The notes below the pieces were generated by a model, which saw nothing but the letters and a program-made list of their open reading frames with translations, made no database searches and was not told where the DNA came from. 9,713 bases of DNA, taken from positions 4,935 to 14,647 of the forward strand of contig DCVB01000011.1 in the NCBI GenBank assembly GCA_002327965.1, given 5' to 3'. Positions 1-5,926 of this stretch are shown one piece after another. Position 1 is the stretch's first letter. Each line of letters starts with the position of its first letter. Both the position numbers and the translations under genes were made by a program. The stretch is from Candidatus Aminicenantes bacterium UBA2199 (GTDB lineage: Bacteria > Acidobacteriota > Aminicenantia > UBA2199).

Positions 1-403
1 CGTCCAGGACGAAAGCGGAGCCGGCAGGGACGTTCAGGACGCTGAGCAGCGGCCGGCGCCCGCTGGCCCCCGAGCCGCGGTCCGGGACGATGGTCGTCGG
101 GAATTTCTCGACGTCGCGGGCGGAAAAATCGGGGGCGAAGCCGCCGAGCAGCTCGACCGGCTGCGGCACATCCAGGTAGCCCTTGCCGCGCAGACCGAAG
201 TAATTGCCCTGCGCCACCAGGATGCGATCGCCGGGCCGGGCGGCCTTCAGCGCCGCCTCGATGTTCTTGAATGGGGCCGCCTTCGTGCCGGGGTTCTGGT
301 TGTCGCCCCGGTCGCTGGCGACGTAAAGGTCGGCGGCGCAGGCCGCGGCTGCGGCCAGCATGAAGATCAGCGCGATGACGGGACGTTTCCTCTTTGTGAT
401 CAT
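1..403 (-). CDS. Secreted parallel beta-helix (DUF1565-like) protein, N-terminal part, cut by window edge
   Basis: The reading frame is open from the ATG at 403-401 to the left edge, about 134 codons. Residues 1-24 form a signal peptide: a basic start (MITKRKR), a hydrophobic stretch and an Ala-rich end (AAAAACAA) before DLYV. A Cys lies in that end, but the preceding residues are a poor lipobox, so signal peptidase I is more likely. After it come DLYVASDRGD, NPGTKAAPFKNIEAAL and GDRILVAQGNY, the classic start of secreted right-handed beta-helix proteins (DUF1565/pectate-lyase-like fold), where the first coil is announced by 'PF..I..AL..A..GD.I.V..G.Y'. The start is fixed by AAGGAG five bases upstream. 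The gene lies 99 bp downstream of the membrane-tethered regulator on the same strand and has its own candidate promoter. Substrate and catalytic activity cannot be told because the rest is missing. It could be a polysaccharide lyase or a non-enzymatic surface protein. Confidence 0.8.
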   Translation of the reverse strand, partial: MITKRKRPVIALIFMLAAAAACAADLYVASDRGDNQNPGTKAAPFKNIEAALKAARPGDRILVAQGNYFGLRGKGYLDVPQPVELLGGFAPDFSARDVEKFPTTIVPDRGSGASGRRPLLSVLNVPAGSAFVLD

Positions 404-464
404 GTCAACTCCTTGCAGCGGTTCCGGCGGGGCCATTGCCTGGGGCAGGTCCTCACCGGAGGCC

Positions 465-493
465 ATTGTTGCGGGTTTTCCCGCCCGTGTCAA
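465..493 (-). promoter_or_regulatory. Candidate sigma-70 promoter of the beta-helix gene, with a palindromic spacer
   Basis: Read on the minus strand, a perfect -35 TTGACA (493-488) is followed by a 17-nt spacer and AACAAT (470-465, 4 of 6 to consensus). Transcription would start near 458, giving a leader of about 55 nt before the ATG at 403. The spacer contains the inverted repeat at 471-484. The promoter lies just after the stop codon of the upstream regulator gene (503-505), so the beta-helix gene may be transcribed separately from it. Confidence 0.5.
471..484. repeat. Perfect inverted repeat GCGGG-tttt-CCCGC
   Basis: Five-base arms separated by four bases, placed exactly between the -35 and -10 hexamers of the candidate promoter. 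That is a typical operator position. It could alternatively be a weak stem-loop at the end of the regulator transcript, but no T-tract follows on the minus strand. Confidence 0.5.
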
Positions 494-502
494 TAGCGGC
501 GG

Positions 503-3295
503 CTACTTGACCTGCAGGTTCTTGAACAGGGCGATCAGCTGGGCGCGGTTCTTGACCTTCAGTTTCTGGAAAATGCGGTTGACGTGGCTCTTTACCGTGC
601 TCACGGAGATGAACAGGGCATCCTCGATCTCGCGGTTGCTCTTGCCGCGCAGCAGCAGGTGGACGATCTCGCGCTCGCGGGCCGAGATGCCGAACTTGTC
701 GAAGTAGTTGTCCATGGCCATCTCGGTGCGGATGCGCGCCGCCAGTAGCCGGGCGCGCGCGCGGTACAGTTGCACGAGAACAACGGCAACGGCCAGCAGG
801 GACAGCACCCGGAACCACCACGTGCGCCACCACGGCGGCCGGATGCGGATGGCCAGCGAAATGCCCTCCTGGTTCCACAGCCCCTCGTTGTTCGAGCCCC
901 GCACCCGCAGCCGGTAGCGGCCGGGCCTGAGGTTATCCAGGTTGACGCTGTGCTCGAAACCTAGGTCGTGCCAGGAATCGTCGCGGCCGTCGAGGCGGAA
1001 GGCGTACTGGTTCTTGTCGGGCCTCACGTAGCTCAGGGCGGCGAAGGAGAAGCCCAGGCTGTTCTGCCGGTGGGAAAGGACCAGGTCGGGAGCCAGGACG
1101 ATGGAGCGCGGCAGCGGCGAGTCGCCGCCGACGGCCACCGGCCGCCGCCAGACCAGGAAGTCGGTGAAGGCCAGGGGCGGCACGGTGCGGTTGCTCCGCG
1201 CCAGCCAGGGCTTGAAGGAAAGCATCCCCTGCAAGCCGCCGAAAAAGATTTCGCCGTTCTTCAGGCGCAGGTAACTGCCGTAGGTCAGGGCGAAGGCCGG
1301 CACCCGGTCGCGGCTGTCGTAAACGGTGAATGTCCCTGACTTCATATCGAAGCGCGAGAGGCCGGCGGCGCTGCTGATCCAGAGGTTCTCCCCGTCGTCC
1401 CCGGCGATGCCCAGGATGAAGTTGCGCAGGGTGGAGCCGGGGGCGCTGAAGTGCTGGAAACGGACCCCGGCCTGGGAGCGTTCCATCAGGTTGAGGCCGT
1501 TGGAGGTCCCGATCCAGATGCGGCCCTGCAGGTCCTGGTGCAGGATCATGATGTAATTCTGCGTCTCTTTGCTCGGGTCGGGGGAATCGAGATATAAGCG
1601 GACGAAGCGGTCGCGATCGCGGTCGTACAGGTTGAGTCCGTTCTCGGTCCCGATCCAGACGTTCCCCTCACGGTCCTCCATGACGGGATTGACATGGCTG
1701 GCGCTGAGGCTGCCGGGATCGTCCGCGTCGTGCAGGTAGCGCTTGAAGGCCCGGTCCCGGGAGTCCCAGCGCAGCAGGCAGAAGTCGGAGGCGATCCAGA
1801 CATCGCCCCGCGAGTCATCGCGGATCATGGCCACGGCGGTGAAGCCCAGGGTGGCGGGGTCATCAGCCCTGGCGGCGAATACTTCCTCCTCCCCGCTGCG
1901 GGGGTCGAAGCGGACCAGGCCGCCGACGGTGGACGCCCAGACCTCGCCGCGGCGGGTCTGGAGGATGCGGTACACGCGGTTGAATCCCGCCATGTCCGGC
2001 CGGCCGGCCGCCAGGGGGAAGCGTTCGTAGACGCCCGATTCATGGACGTAGCGGAACGCTCCGGCCGACGTCGCCAGCCAGATCCGCCCCGGGTCGCCCT
2101 CGCTCATGCCATAGACACGGTTGGCGGCCACGGGGTCGACGCCGATGCCTCGGTTCAGGTGGCGGCGGAAAAAATCGGGCTGCGGCAGGCACTTGAAGAG
2201 GCCGCGGTTGCCGACGCTGACCCAGCACATCCCGGAGCGGTCGTGGAACACCGAGTAGATCGCCTCGTCGCGCGGGTCGCCGCGCTCCCCGAACTGGTCC
2301 TGCAGCACGATCCGCCGCCATGCGCCCCGGGCGTGATCGAACCAGTGGAGCCCGTTCTGTGTTCCCAGCAGCAGCGCGCCGAAGTCGTCGGGATAATCGG
2401 TGATAAAATGGATCGTGTTGTTGCGTGGATCGGCAAGATGCACATCGGGTAGCGAGTAGCGCTGCCAGGAGTTGCGGTCGGGATCGAAACGGCTGAGCGA
2501 GTTGCCGGCGTTGCCCAGCCAGAGGATACCGGGGTTCCGCGGCGACTCGAAGATCTCGAACACGCGATCATCAGCGAGGGAGTTCTCGTTTCCGGGGTCG
2601 TGGCGGAAGCTTTCGAAACTCCCGCTCGCGGGCAGGAAGCGCTGGAGGCCGCCGGAGGTGGCCACCCAGACCCGCCGGAGCGAATCCTCGTACACCATGT
2701 TCACCTGGTCGCTGGCCAGCGATCCCGGTCGCGAGGGATCGGCCCGGAAGCTCCGGCACTCGCCCGTCTTCGTGTCAAAGAGGCCCAGGCCCTTGCCCGT
2801 CGACACCCAGAGCAGGCCCAGGCGGGATTTGGACGAGCAGAGATGGTTGATGCCGTCGTCGGGGATCGAGCGCGGGTCGTGGGGATCGTGGCGGTAGGCG
2901 GTGAAGCTTTCGCTGGCGATCTCCATGCGGTTCAATCCGCCGACCGTGCCCAGCCAGAGATCGCCGCCCGGGTCCTGGGCGATGGACAGGACGTAATCGC
3001 TGCTCAGCGGCCGGGGCAGTGTGTTGGCCCGGCGGAAAACCCGAAAATGAATGCCGTCGTGGCGCGTGACCCCGAGGCTGCCGCCGAGCCAGATGAATCC
3101 GCTGCGGTCCTGAAACACGCTGTAGATCACGTCGTTGAACAGCCCGGCGTCGGCGATGACGCGCTCGGCGGGGATGACCAGTTCCTGCGGCCTGAGCGCC
3201 AGCGGGCAGACCAGGAGAACGAGCCAGGCCAGGAGGCGTCGCCGGCCGCCCGGCATGGAGCTTCGTTTGCGCATCAGGGTGGCGTGGAATGTCAT
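503..3295 (-). CDS. Membrane-tethered transcription factor: two 7-blade propellers, Y_Y_Y domain, TM helix, LuxR-type HTH
   Basis: 930 residues. A basic n-region and hydrophobic stretch (about 18-36) act as signal or anchor. Fourteen Reg_prop-type blades follow, each with a core like 'G.IWLGT..GL.RFD'; the core Trp (or replacement) falls at about 69, 114, 163, 210, 259, 309, 358, 406, 453, 500, 547, 594, 639 and 684, enough for two seven-bladed propellers. A Y_Y_Y domain covers about 738-818, a single membrane helix 826-844, and a GerE/LuxR HTH 866-930, with recognition helix near VSTVKSHVNRIF. In the family, propellers plus Y_Y_Y form a periplasmic ligand sensor, often for glycans. No histidine kinase or receiver lies between sensor and HTH, so signal should pass straight through the membrane to a membrane-held DNA-binding domain. 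In-frame ATGs at 3274 and 3256 are possible starts. None has a strong Shine-Dalgarno, but the promoter at 3317-3345 fits 3295 or 3274. Ligand unknown. Confidence 0.9.
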   Translation of the reverse strand: MTFHATLMRKRSSMPGGRRRLLAWLVLLVCPLALRPQELVIPAERVIADAGLFNDVIYSVFQDRSGFIWLGGSLGVTRHDGIHFRVFRRANTLPRPLSSDYVLSIAQDPGGDLWLGTVGGLNRMEIASESFTAYRHDPHDPRSIPDDGINHLCSSKSRLGLLWVSTGKGLGLFDTKTGECRSFRADPSRPGSLASDQVNMVYEDSLRRVWVATSGGLQRFLPASGSFESFRHDPGNENSLADDRVFEIFESPRNPGILWLGNAGNSLSRFDPDRNSWQRYSLPDVHLADPRNNTIHFITDYPDDFGALLLGTQNGLHWFDHARGAWRRIVLQDQFGERGDPRDEAIYSVFHDRSGMCWVSVGNRGLFKCLPQPDFFRRHLNRGIGVDPVAANRVYGMSEGDPGRIWLATSAGAFRYVHESGVYERFPLAAGRPDMAGFNRVYRILQTRRGEVWASTVGGLVRFDPRSGEEEVFAARADDPATLGFTAVAMIRDDSRGDVWIASDFCLLRWDSRDRAFKRYLHDADDPGSLSASHVNPVMEDREGNVWIGTENGLNLYDRDRDRFVRLYLDSPDPSKETQNYIMILHQDLQGRIWIGTSNGLNLMERSQAGVRFQHFSAPGSTLRNFILGIAGDDGENLWISSAAGLSRFDMKSGTFTVYDSRDRVPAFALTYGSYLRLKNGEIFFGGLQGMLSFKPWLARSNRTVPPLAFTDFLVWRRPVAVGGDSPLPRSIVLAPDLVLSHRQNSLGFSFAALSYVRPDKNQYAFRLDGRDDSWHDLGFEHSVNLDNLRPGRYRLRVRGSNNEGLWNQEGISLAIRIRPPWWRTWWFRVLSLLAVAVVLVQLYRARARLLAARIRTEMAMDNYFDKFGISAREREIVHLLLRGKSNREIEDALFISVSTVKSHVNRIFQKLKVKNRAQLIALFKNLQVK

Positions 3296-3316
3296 GAATT
3301 CAGGTTTCCAAAGGCG

Positions 3317-3345
3317 ATTGTAAGCAGGCGCGACCGCGGAGTCAA
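3317..3345 (-). promoter_or_regulatory. Sigma-70-like promoter of the LuxR-type membrane regulator
   Basis: On the minus strand, TTGACT (3345-3340, 5 of 6) and TACAAT (3322-3317, 5 of 6) are separated by exactly 17 nt. The predicted start near 3310 leaves a leader of about 15 nt to the ATG at 3295 or about 36 nt to the ATG at 3274. The -35 lies two bases from the first GTGTCA unit of the repeat region. Confidence 0.65.
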
Positions 3346-3347
3346 CC

Positions 3348-3365
3348 GTGTCAGGGGCAGTGTCA
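3348..3365 (+). repeat. GTGTCA hexamer array, 3 units
   Basis: Units are GTGTCA, GGGGCA and GTGTCA, followed by GCAAG. The array begins the 72-nt block 3349-3420 that matches 6131-6202. Confidence 0.75.
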
Positions 3366-3383
3366 GCAAGAATTGAAAGAAAT

Positions 3384-3404
3384 CGGTTTACGGTTTACGG
3401 TAAA
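3384..3404 (+). repeat. CGGTTTA heptamer array, 3 units
   Basis: Two exact CGGTTTA units and a third, CGGTAAA. Related arrays lie at 5994-6021 and 6166-6186. Confidence 0.8.
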
Positions 3405-3439
3405 AGGTTGACGGGAAGAGAAAAGATAATCGGAAGACT

Positions 3440-3502
3440 CAAATTCCAAATCCCAAGCACCAAATCCCAAACAAATTCCAAACTCCAATTTCCAATTTCC
3501 AA
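3440..3502 (+). repeat. CAAATCC/TTTCCAA heptamer array, 9 units
   Basis: Nine consecutive 7-nt units almost without G. The first four read CAAATYC (one is CAAGCAC). A transition unit, CAAACAA, follows, and the last four are NNTCCAA or TTTCCAA, the same circular word in shifted phase. The array sits inside an 82-nt block (3431-3512) that matches 6041-6122 at 77 of 82 positions without gaps. Confidence 0.85.
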
Positions 3503-3526
3503 AACGAAGGCCCTTTCAGCTCCTTT

Positions 3527-3562
3527 TCTCCATGAAGTGTCTTTTCTTACTTTAAACTTTTG
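3527..3562 (+). repeat. Block shared with region B, ending in ACTTTAA-like units
   Basis: 3527-3561 matches 6378-6412 at 32 of 35 positions without gaps. It begins TCTCCATGAAGT and ends in ACTTTAA plus ACTTTTG. In region B the same block runs into a longer ACTTTAA array. Similarity continues weakly beyond it in both copies (TTGGAA..TCAT). Confidence 0.75.
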
Positions 3563-3583
3563 CTTTGGAATATCATTTTTTTA

Positions 3584-3611
3584 CGTCGAACATCGAACGT
3601 TGAACGTCGAA
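3584..3611 (+). repeat. CRTCGAA heptamer array, 4 units
   Basis: Units are CGTCGAA, CATCGAA, CGTTGAA and CGTCGAA. The same word forms an array at 6532-6566. Confidence 0.8.
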
Positions 3612-3622
3612 ATGTGTCTTGA

Positions 3623-3647
3623 CTTTTGCCTTTGTCTTGCCTTGCGC
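3623..3647 (+). repeat. Degenerate CTTTTGC run
   Basis: One exact CTTTTGC followed by shortened CTTTG- and CTTGC-like words. It reads as a decayed version of the clean CTTTTGC array at 6454-6488. Confidence 0.55.
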
Positions 3648-3677
3648 CGATTTCCATTCATCCTTTTGATTATCTTG

Positions 3678-3714
3678 CTGACGTCTGACGTCTGACGTCT
3701 GACGTCTGAAGTCT
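3678..3714 (+). repeat. CTGACGT heptamer array, about 5 units
   Basis: Four exact CTGACGT units and a fifth CTGAAGT, then CT. Each junction creates the palindrome GACGTC. The array ends 35 bp before the nikR -10 box. No second copy of this word is in the window. Confidence 0.85.
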
Positions 3715-3726
3715 ACTGAACCCGAA

Positions 3727-3755
3727 TTCCCTTTGCAATCAAAAAGCAATATAAT
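3727..3755 (+). promoter_or_regulatory. Candidate nikR promoter
   Basis: A perfect -10 TATAAT lies at 3750-3755. The hexamer 17 nt upstream (TTCCCT, 3727-3732) is a weak -35, and TTGCAA at 3733 is too close to serve. The predicted start near 3762 leaves a leader of about 28 nt to the ATG at 3790. No E. coli-type NikR operator (GTATGA-N16-TCATAC) is seen. Confidence 0.45.
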
Positions 3756-3789
3756 GACCATCAGAAATCATCCAAACAGGAAGGCATCC

Positions 3790-4209
3790 ATGGGCAAACT
3801 GGTCCGTTTCGGGGTTTCGCTTGACGAGAAGCTGCTGGGGAAATTCGACCCGTTCATCGCCCGGCTGGGGTACCGGAGCCGCTCGGAGGCCATCCGCGAC
3901 CTGATCCGCGAGCGGCTGGTTGCCGAGGAATGGCAGGACGACAGCGGGCCGGCCATGGGCGTTCTCAGCCTGGTCTACAGCCACGAGGTGCGCGACCTGT
4001 CCAAGAAACTGACCGATATCCAGCACCACCACCTGGGGGTCATCCTCTCCACCACCCACATCCACATGGACGAGCACAACTGCCTGGAGGTCGTCATCCT
4101 GAAGGGAGCCGCCAGCGAAATCCAGGAAGTCGCCGGCCAGCTGCTGAGCGCCAAGGGGGTCAAGCACGGCAAGCTGATCACGACCACCACCGGCCGCCAC
4201 CTCGAGTGA
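3790..4209 (+). CDS. nikR: Nickel-responsive regulator NikR
   Basis: 139 residues, the normal family size. Residues 3-43 are a ribbon-helix-helix DNA-binding domain (VRFGVSLDEKLLGKFD, then RSRSEAIRDLIRERL). Residues about 56-136 are the ACT-like nickel-binding domain. All four high-affinity Ni(II) ligands of E. coli NikR (His76, His87, His89, Cys95) are present with identical spacing as His79 (in QHHHLG), His90 and His92 (THIHM) and Cys98 (HNCLE). The family binds DNA as a nickel-loaded tetramer and usually represses nickel uptake. The start at 3790 is chosen because AGGAAGG lies five bases upstream and the RHH begins at once; ATGs at 3733 and 3754 would translate the promoter itself. No nickel transporter, urease or hydrogenase gene is in the window, so its target lies elsewhere. 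The downstream neighbour is convergent and not co-transcribed. Confidence 0.93.
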   Translation: MGKLVRFGVSLDEKLLGKFDPFIARLGYRSRSEAIRDLIRERLVAEEWQDDSGPAMGVLSLVYSHEVRDLSKKLTDIQHHHLGVILSTTHIHMDEHNCLEVVILKGAASEIQEVAGQLLSAKGVKHGKLITTTTGRHLE

Positions 4210-4211
4210 CC

Positions 4212-4227
4212 GCCGGGAAACTCCGGC
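4212..4227 (+). terminator. Short stem-loop after nikR, possible weak terminator
   Basis: GCCGG (4212-4216), a 6-nt loop and CCGGC (4223-4227) begin three bases after the nikR stop, within the 52-bp gap between convergent genes. No T-tract follows in either direction, so intrinsic termination is uncertain. Confidence 0.3.
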
Positions 4228-4261
4228 CATTTGCGCAATTCAAACCCGACAGATCAAGCGC

Positions 4262-5797
4262 TCAGTCCAGCAGCTGCTCGTAGGTCGGCAGGCCGGTCGT
4301 TTTGGCGGCGATCTCGGTAAGCGGGACGATATCCTCGCGGCCGATGTGGCGCAGGGCGAATTTCCGGTTCAGGGCCATGAGCTGCTGGAGGCCGACCGCG
4401 ACCCGGTCCAGGTAGGAATAGAGGCCGATCGCCCCGGTGGGGATGGATGCGGTTTCGTCGCCGTATTCCGCCTTCAGCAGGCGGTAGCCGGCGAAAACCT
4501 CCTCGACGGTGGCGCCGAAGCGGGCGGTTTCCTTCGGCGGCTTGCCGCTGCGGATCGCCTCGCCCACTTGCTTCCCCACCGAAGCGGCGGCCATCGCCGC
4601 CCGGCCGATGGCGATCAGGCGGACATGCGGCGCTCCCAGCGCCAGCCCCTTGAACACCTGGTCCTCGCTGGCGAAGCCGCCGGCCATGGCCACCGGCGGC
4701 AGCGGTTTCCCCGCCCGGGCGAATTCATCCAGGATGCGGTGCGCGACCGCCTCCAGCGTCACCGTCGGCATGCCCCACTCGTTCATCATCTTGGCCGGGC
4801 TGTGCCCGGTCCCGCCCCCGGCGCCGTCCAGGGTCACCAGGTCGATCCGGGCCTCCGAGGCGATTTCCAGGATCAGGCGGATGTCGCAAGGAGCGAACGG
4901 GCCGGTCTTGAAGCAGACCCGCTCGGCGCCCAGTTGCCGCAGTTCGCCGACTCGTTTCACGAGCTCCTCCGGGCGCCACATCGGCAGCTTGCCGATCTTC
5001 TCGAACAGCGGCCCGATGCCGGCGGCGTGGGCCGCGGCAACGGCGGGATCGTCCGGATCGGGCCGGACGATGTAGCCGAGCGCCTTGAAGCGCCGCGCAT
5101 CCTCGATCTTCGCCACCTGGCCCATGCCCTGGATGCCCTTGGCCGCCTGGCCGAATTTCAGCTCCACCGATCTGACCCCCAGCTGGCCGATGGCGAACTC
5201 CGGCACGCCGTGGTACTCGTCATCGAAATTCGCCTGCAGCACGATGTCTCCCCGGCCGCGCTGATAACGCCGGAAGGCGGAGACCATCTCGGCCAGCAGC
5301 GGCGATTCGGAGACCCGATGGCCATTGACGACCAGCCCCGGGTCCTTGGCGATCACGTCCTCGCCGATGACGACGGGGACTCCGTACAGCGCGGCGCCGG
5401 CGAAGTACTCCCGCCAGGCCAGCTTGGCCATGGCCGGCAGGATGAACGGGGCGCGGATGGGGACGGCGCGCGCGGCGCCGAAGGTCGAGGCGATGTCGGC
5501 GTTGGCAAAGCAAGCCTGGACCGGGTCTTCCGGCAGCCCGACGGCGCCGAAAACCCGGCCGTTGATATTGAAATGGGAGAAATCAACCGGATAGCGCTTT
5601 TCCGAGGCGAACTGGTTGCGGTCGGCGGCATAAGGCAGGATGGCCTCGGGGCCGCGCAGCGCCGACAGGCCGATCTCGCAGGGGCCAAGGCAGTCGGCGG
5701 TGCAGGCGGAGCACATGCCGGAGACATCGGCAACGGAGTTCGGGGTGCGCAGCCGCGTGTTCGTGACCGGGCTGGCAAGGAAGGGGCTGAAGCTCAT
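4262..5797 (-). CDS. FMN-binding glutamate-synthase-family protein with N-terminal Cys cluster
   Basis: 511 residues matching only the FMN/TIM-barrel synthase domain of glutamate synthase (COG0069-type), with no glutaminase domain. The N terminus carries CSACTADCLGPCEIG (Cys29, 32, 36, 40), likely an Fe-S or metal site. The barrel shows VELKFGQAAKGIQGMG (Lys214 region), VCFKTGPFAPCDIRL, the flavin-phosphate motif DGAGGGTGHSP starting at Asp324, and AGGFASEDQVFKGLALGA. After Cys304 there is no cysteine, so the usual C-x5-C-x4-C ligands of the 3Fe-4S cluster of classical GltB are absent. I recall a subfamily with a similar N-terminal motif; its true reaction is not settled, so calling it glutamate synthase is a family label only. 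The start is firm: GGAGGTG lies five bases upstream of the ATG at 5797. A TATAAT box precedes it. No small (GltD-type) subunit is adjacent. Confidence 0.85.
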   Translation of the reverse strand: MSFSPFLASPVTNTRLRTPNSVADVSGMCSACTADCLGPCEIGLSALRGPEAILPYAADRNQFASEKRYPVDFSHFNINGRVFGAVGLPEDPVQACFANADIASTFGAARAVPIRAPFILPAMAKLAWREYFAGAALYGVPVVIGEDVIAKDPGLVVNGHRVSESPLLAEMVSAFRRYQRGRGDIVLQANFDDEYHGVPEFAIGQLGVRSVELKFGQAAKGIQGMGQVAKIEDARRFKALGYIVRPDPDDPAVAAAHAAGIGPLFEKIGKLPMWRPEELVKRVGELRQLGAERVCFKTGPFAPCDIRLILEIASEARIDLVTLDGAGGGTGHSPAKMMNEWGMPTVTLEAVAHRILDEFARAGKPLPPVAMAGGFASEDQVFKGLALGAPHVRLIAIGRAAMAAASVGKQVGEAIRSGKPPKETARFGATVEEVFAGYRLLKAEYGDETASIPTGAIGLYSYLDRVAVGLQQLMALNRKFALRHIGREDIVPLTEIAAKTTGLPTYEQLLD

Positions 5798-5836
5798 CGA
5801 AGCACCTCCATAAAGGCATTCTTGAATCGAAATCCG

Positions 5837-5865
5837 ATTATACGCAATTCCAGCTCAATAGGAAA
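5837..5865 (-). promoter_or_regulatory. Candidate promoter of the glutamate-synthase-like gene
   Basis: A perfect TATAAT lies at 5842-5837 on the minus strand. The hexamer 17 nt upstream (TTTCCT, 5865-5860) is a weak -35. The start near 5830 would leave a leader of about 33 nt containing the strong Shine-Dalgarno. The promoter is 16 bp from the edge of repeat region B. Confidence 0.45.
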
Positions 5866-5880
5866 CTGAATGAACTACCA

Positions 5881-5904
5881 GTGTCAGTGACAGTGTCAGT
5901 GTCA
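5881..5904 (+). repeat. GTGTCA hexamer array, 4 units
   Basis: GTGTCA, GTGACA, GTGTCA, GTGTCA, followed by GCAAG as in the copy at 3348-3365. Confidence 0.8.
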
Positions 5905-5926
5905 GCAAGAGGCAATACAAAGACAA

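Larger units (their letters stand above)
3348..3714. repeat. Intergenic mosaic A of short tandem words (mostly 7-nt period)
   Basis: This gene-free stretch lies between the divergent regulator and nikR. It is visibly richer in A+T than the genes. It holds, in order, GTGTCA hexamers (3348-3365), CGGTTTA heptamers (3384-3404), the CAAATCC/TTTCCAA array (3440-3502), two ACTTTAA-like units (3549-3562), CRTCGAA heptamers (3584-3611), a degenerate CTTTTGC run (3623-3647) and CTGACGT heptamers (3678-3714). Most of these words recur in region B (5881-6566) in the same orientation. ORFs crossing it translate into low-complexity peptides without RBS and are not believable genes. Confidence 0.85.

Noticed and set aside
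2600..3376. 258-aa plus-strand ORF antisense to the regulator
   Set aside because: Shadow of the propeller-coding frame; no domain, and it crosses the regulator promoter.
3384..3404. Telomere-like repeat (CGGTTTA resembles the plant-type TTTAGGG)
   Set aside because: Only three or four units, internal to a chromosome, and one base differs; the 7-nt likeness is shared by all families here and has no specific support.
3754..3771. NikR operator at ATGA-N10-TCAT
   Set aside because: The half-sites are only four bases and the spacing is 10, not the 16 of the E. coli operator; chance occurrence is likely.
3733..3789. Longer N terminus for NikR starting at 3733 or 3754
   Set aside because: These starts overlap the TATAAT box and have no RBS; the family begins at the RHH strand encoded just after 3790, which has AGGAAGG at proper spacing.
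4346..5869. 507-aa plus-strand ORF
   Set aside because: Antisense shadow of the FMN-synthase-like gene, low-complexity composition, no RBS, while the minus-strand frame has clear conserved motifs.
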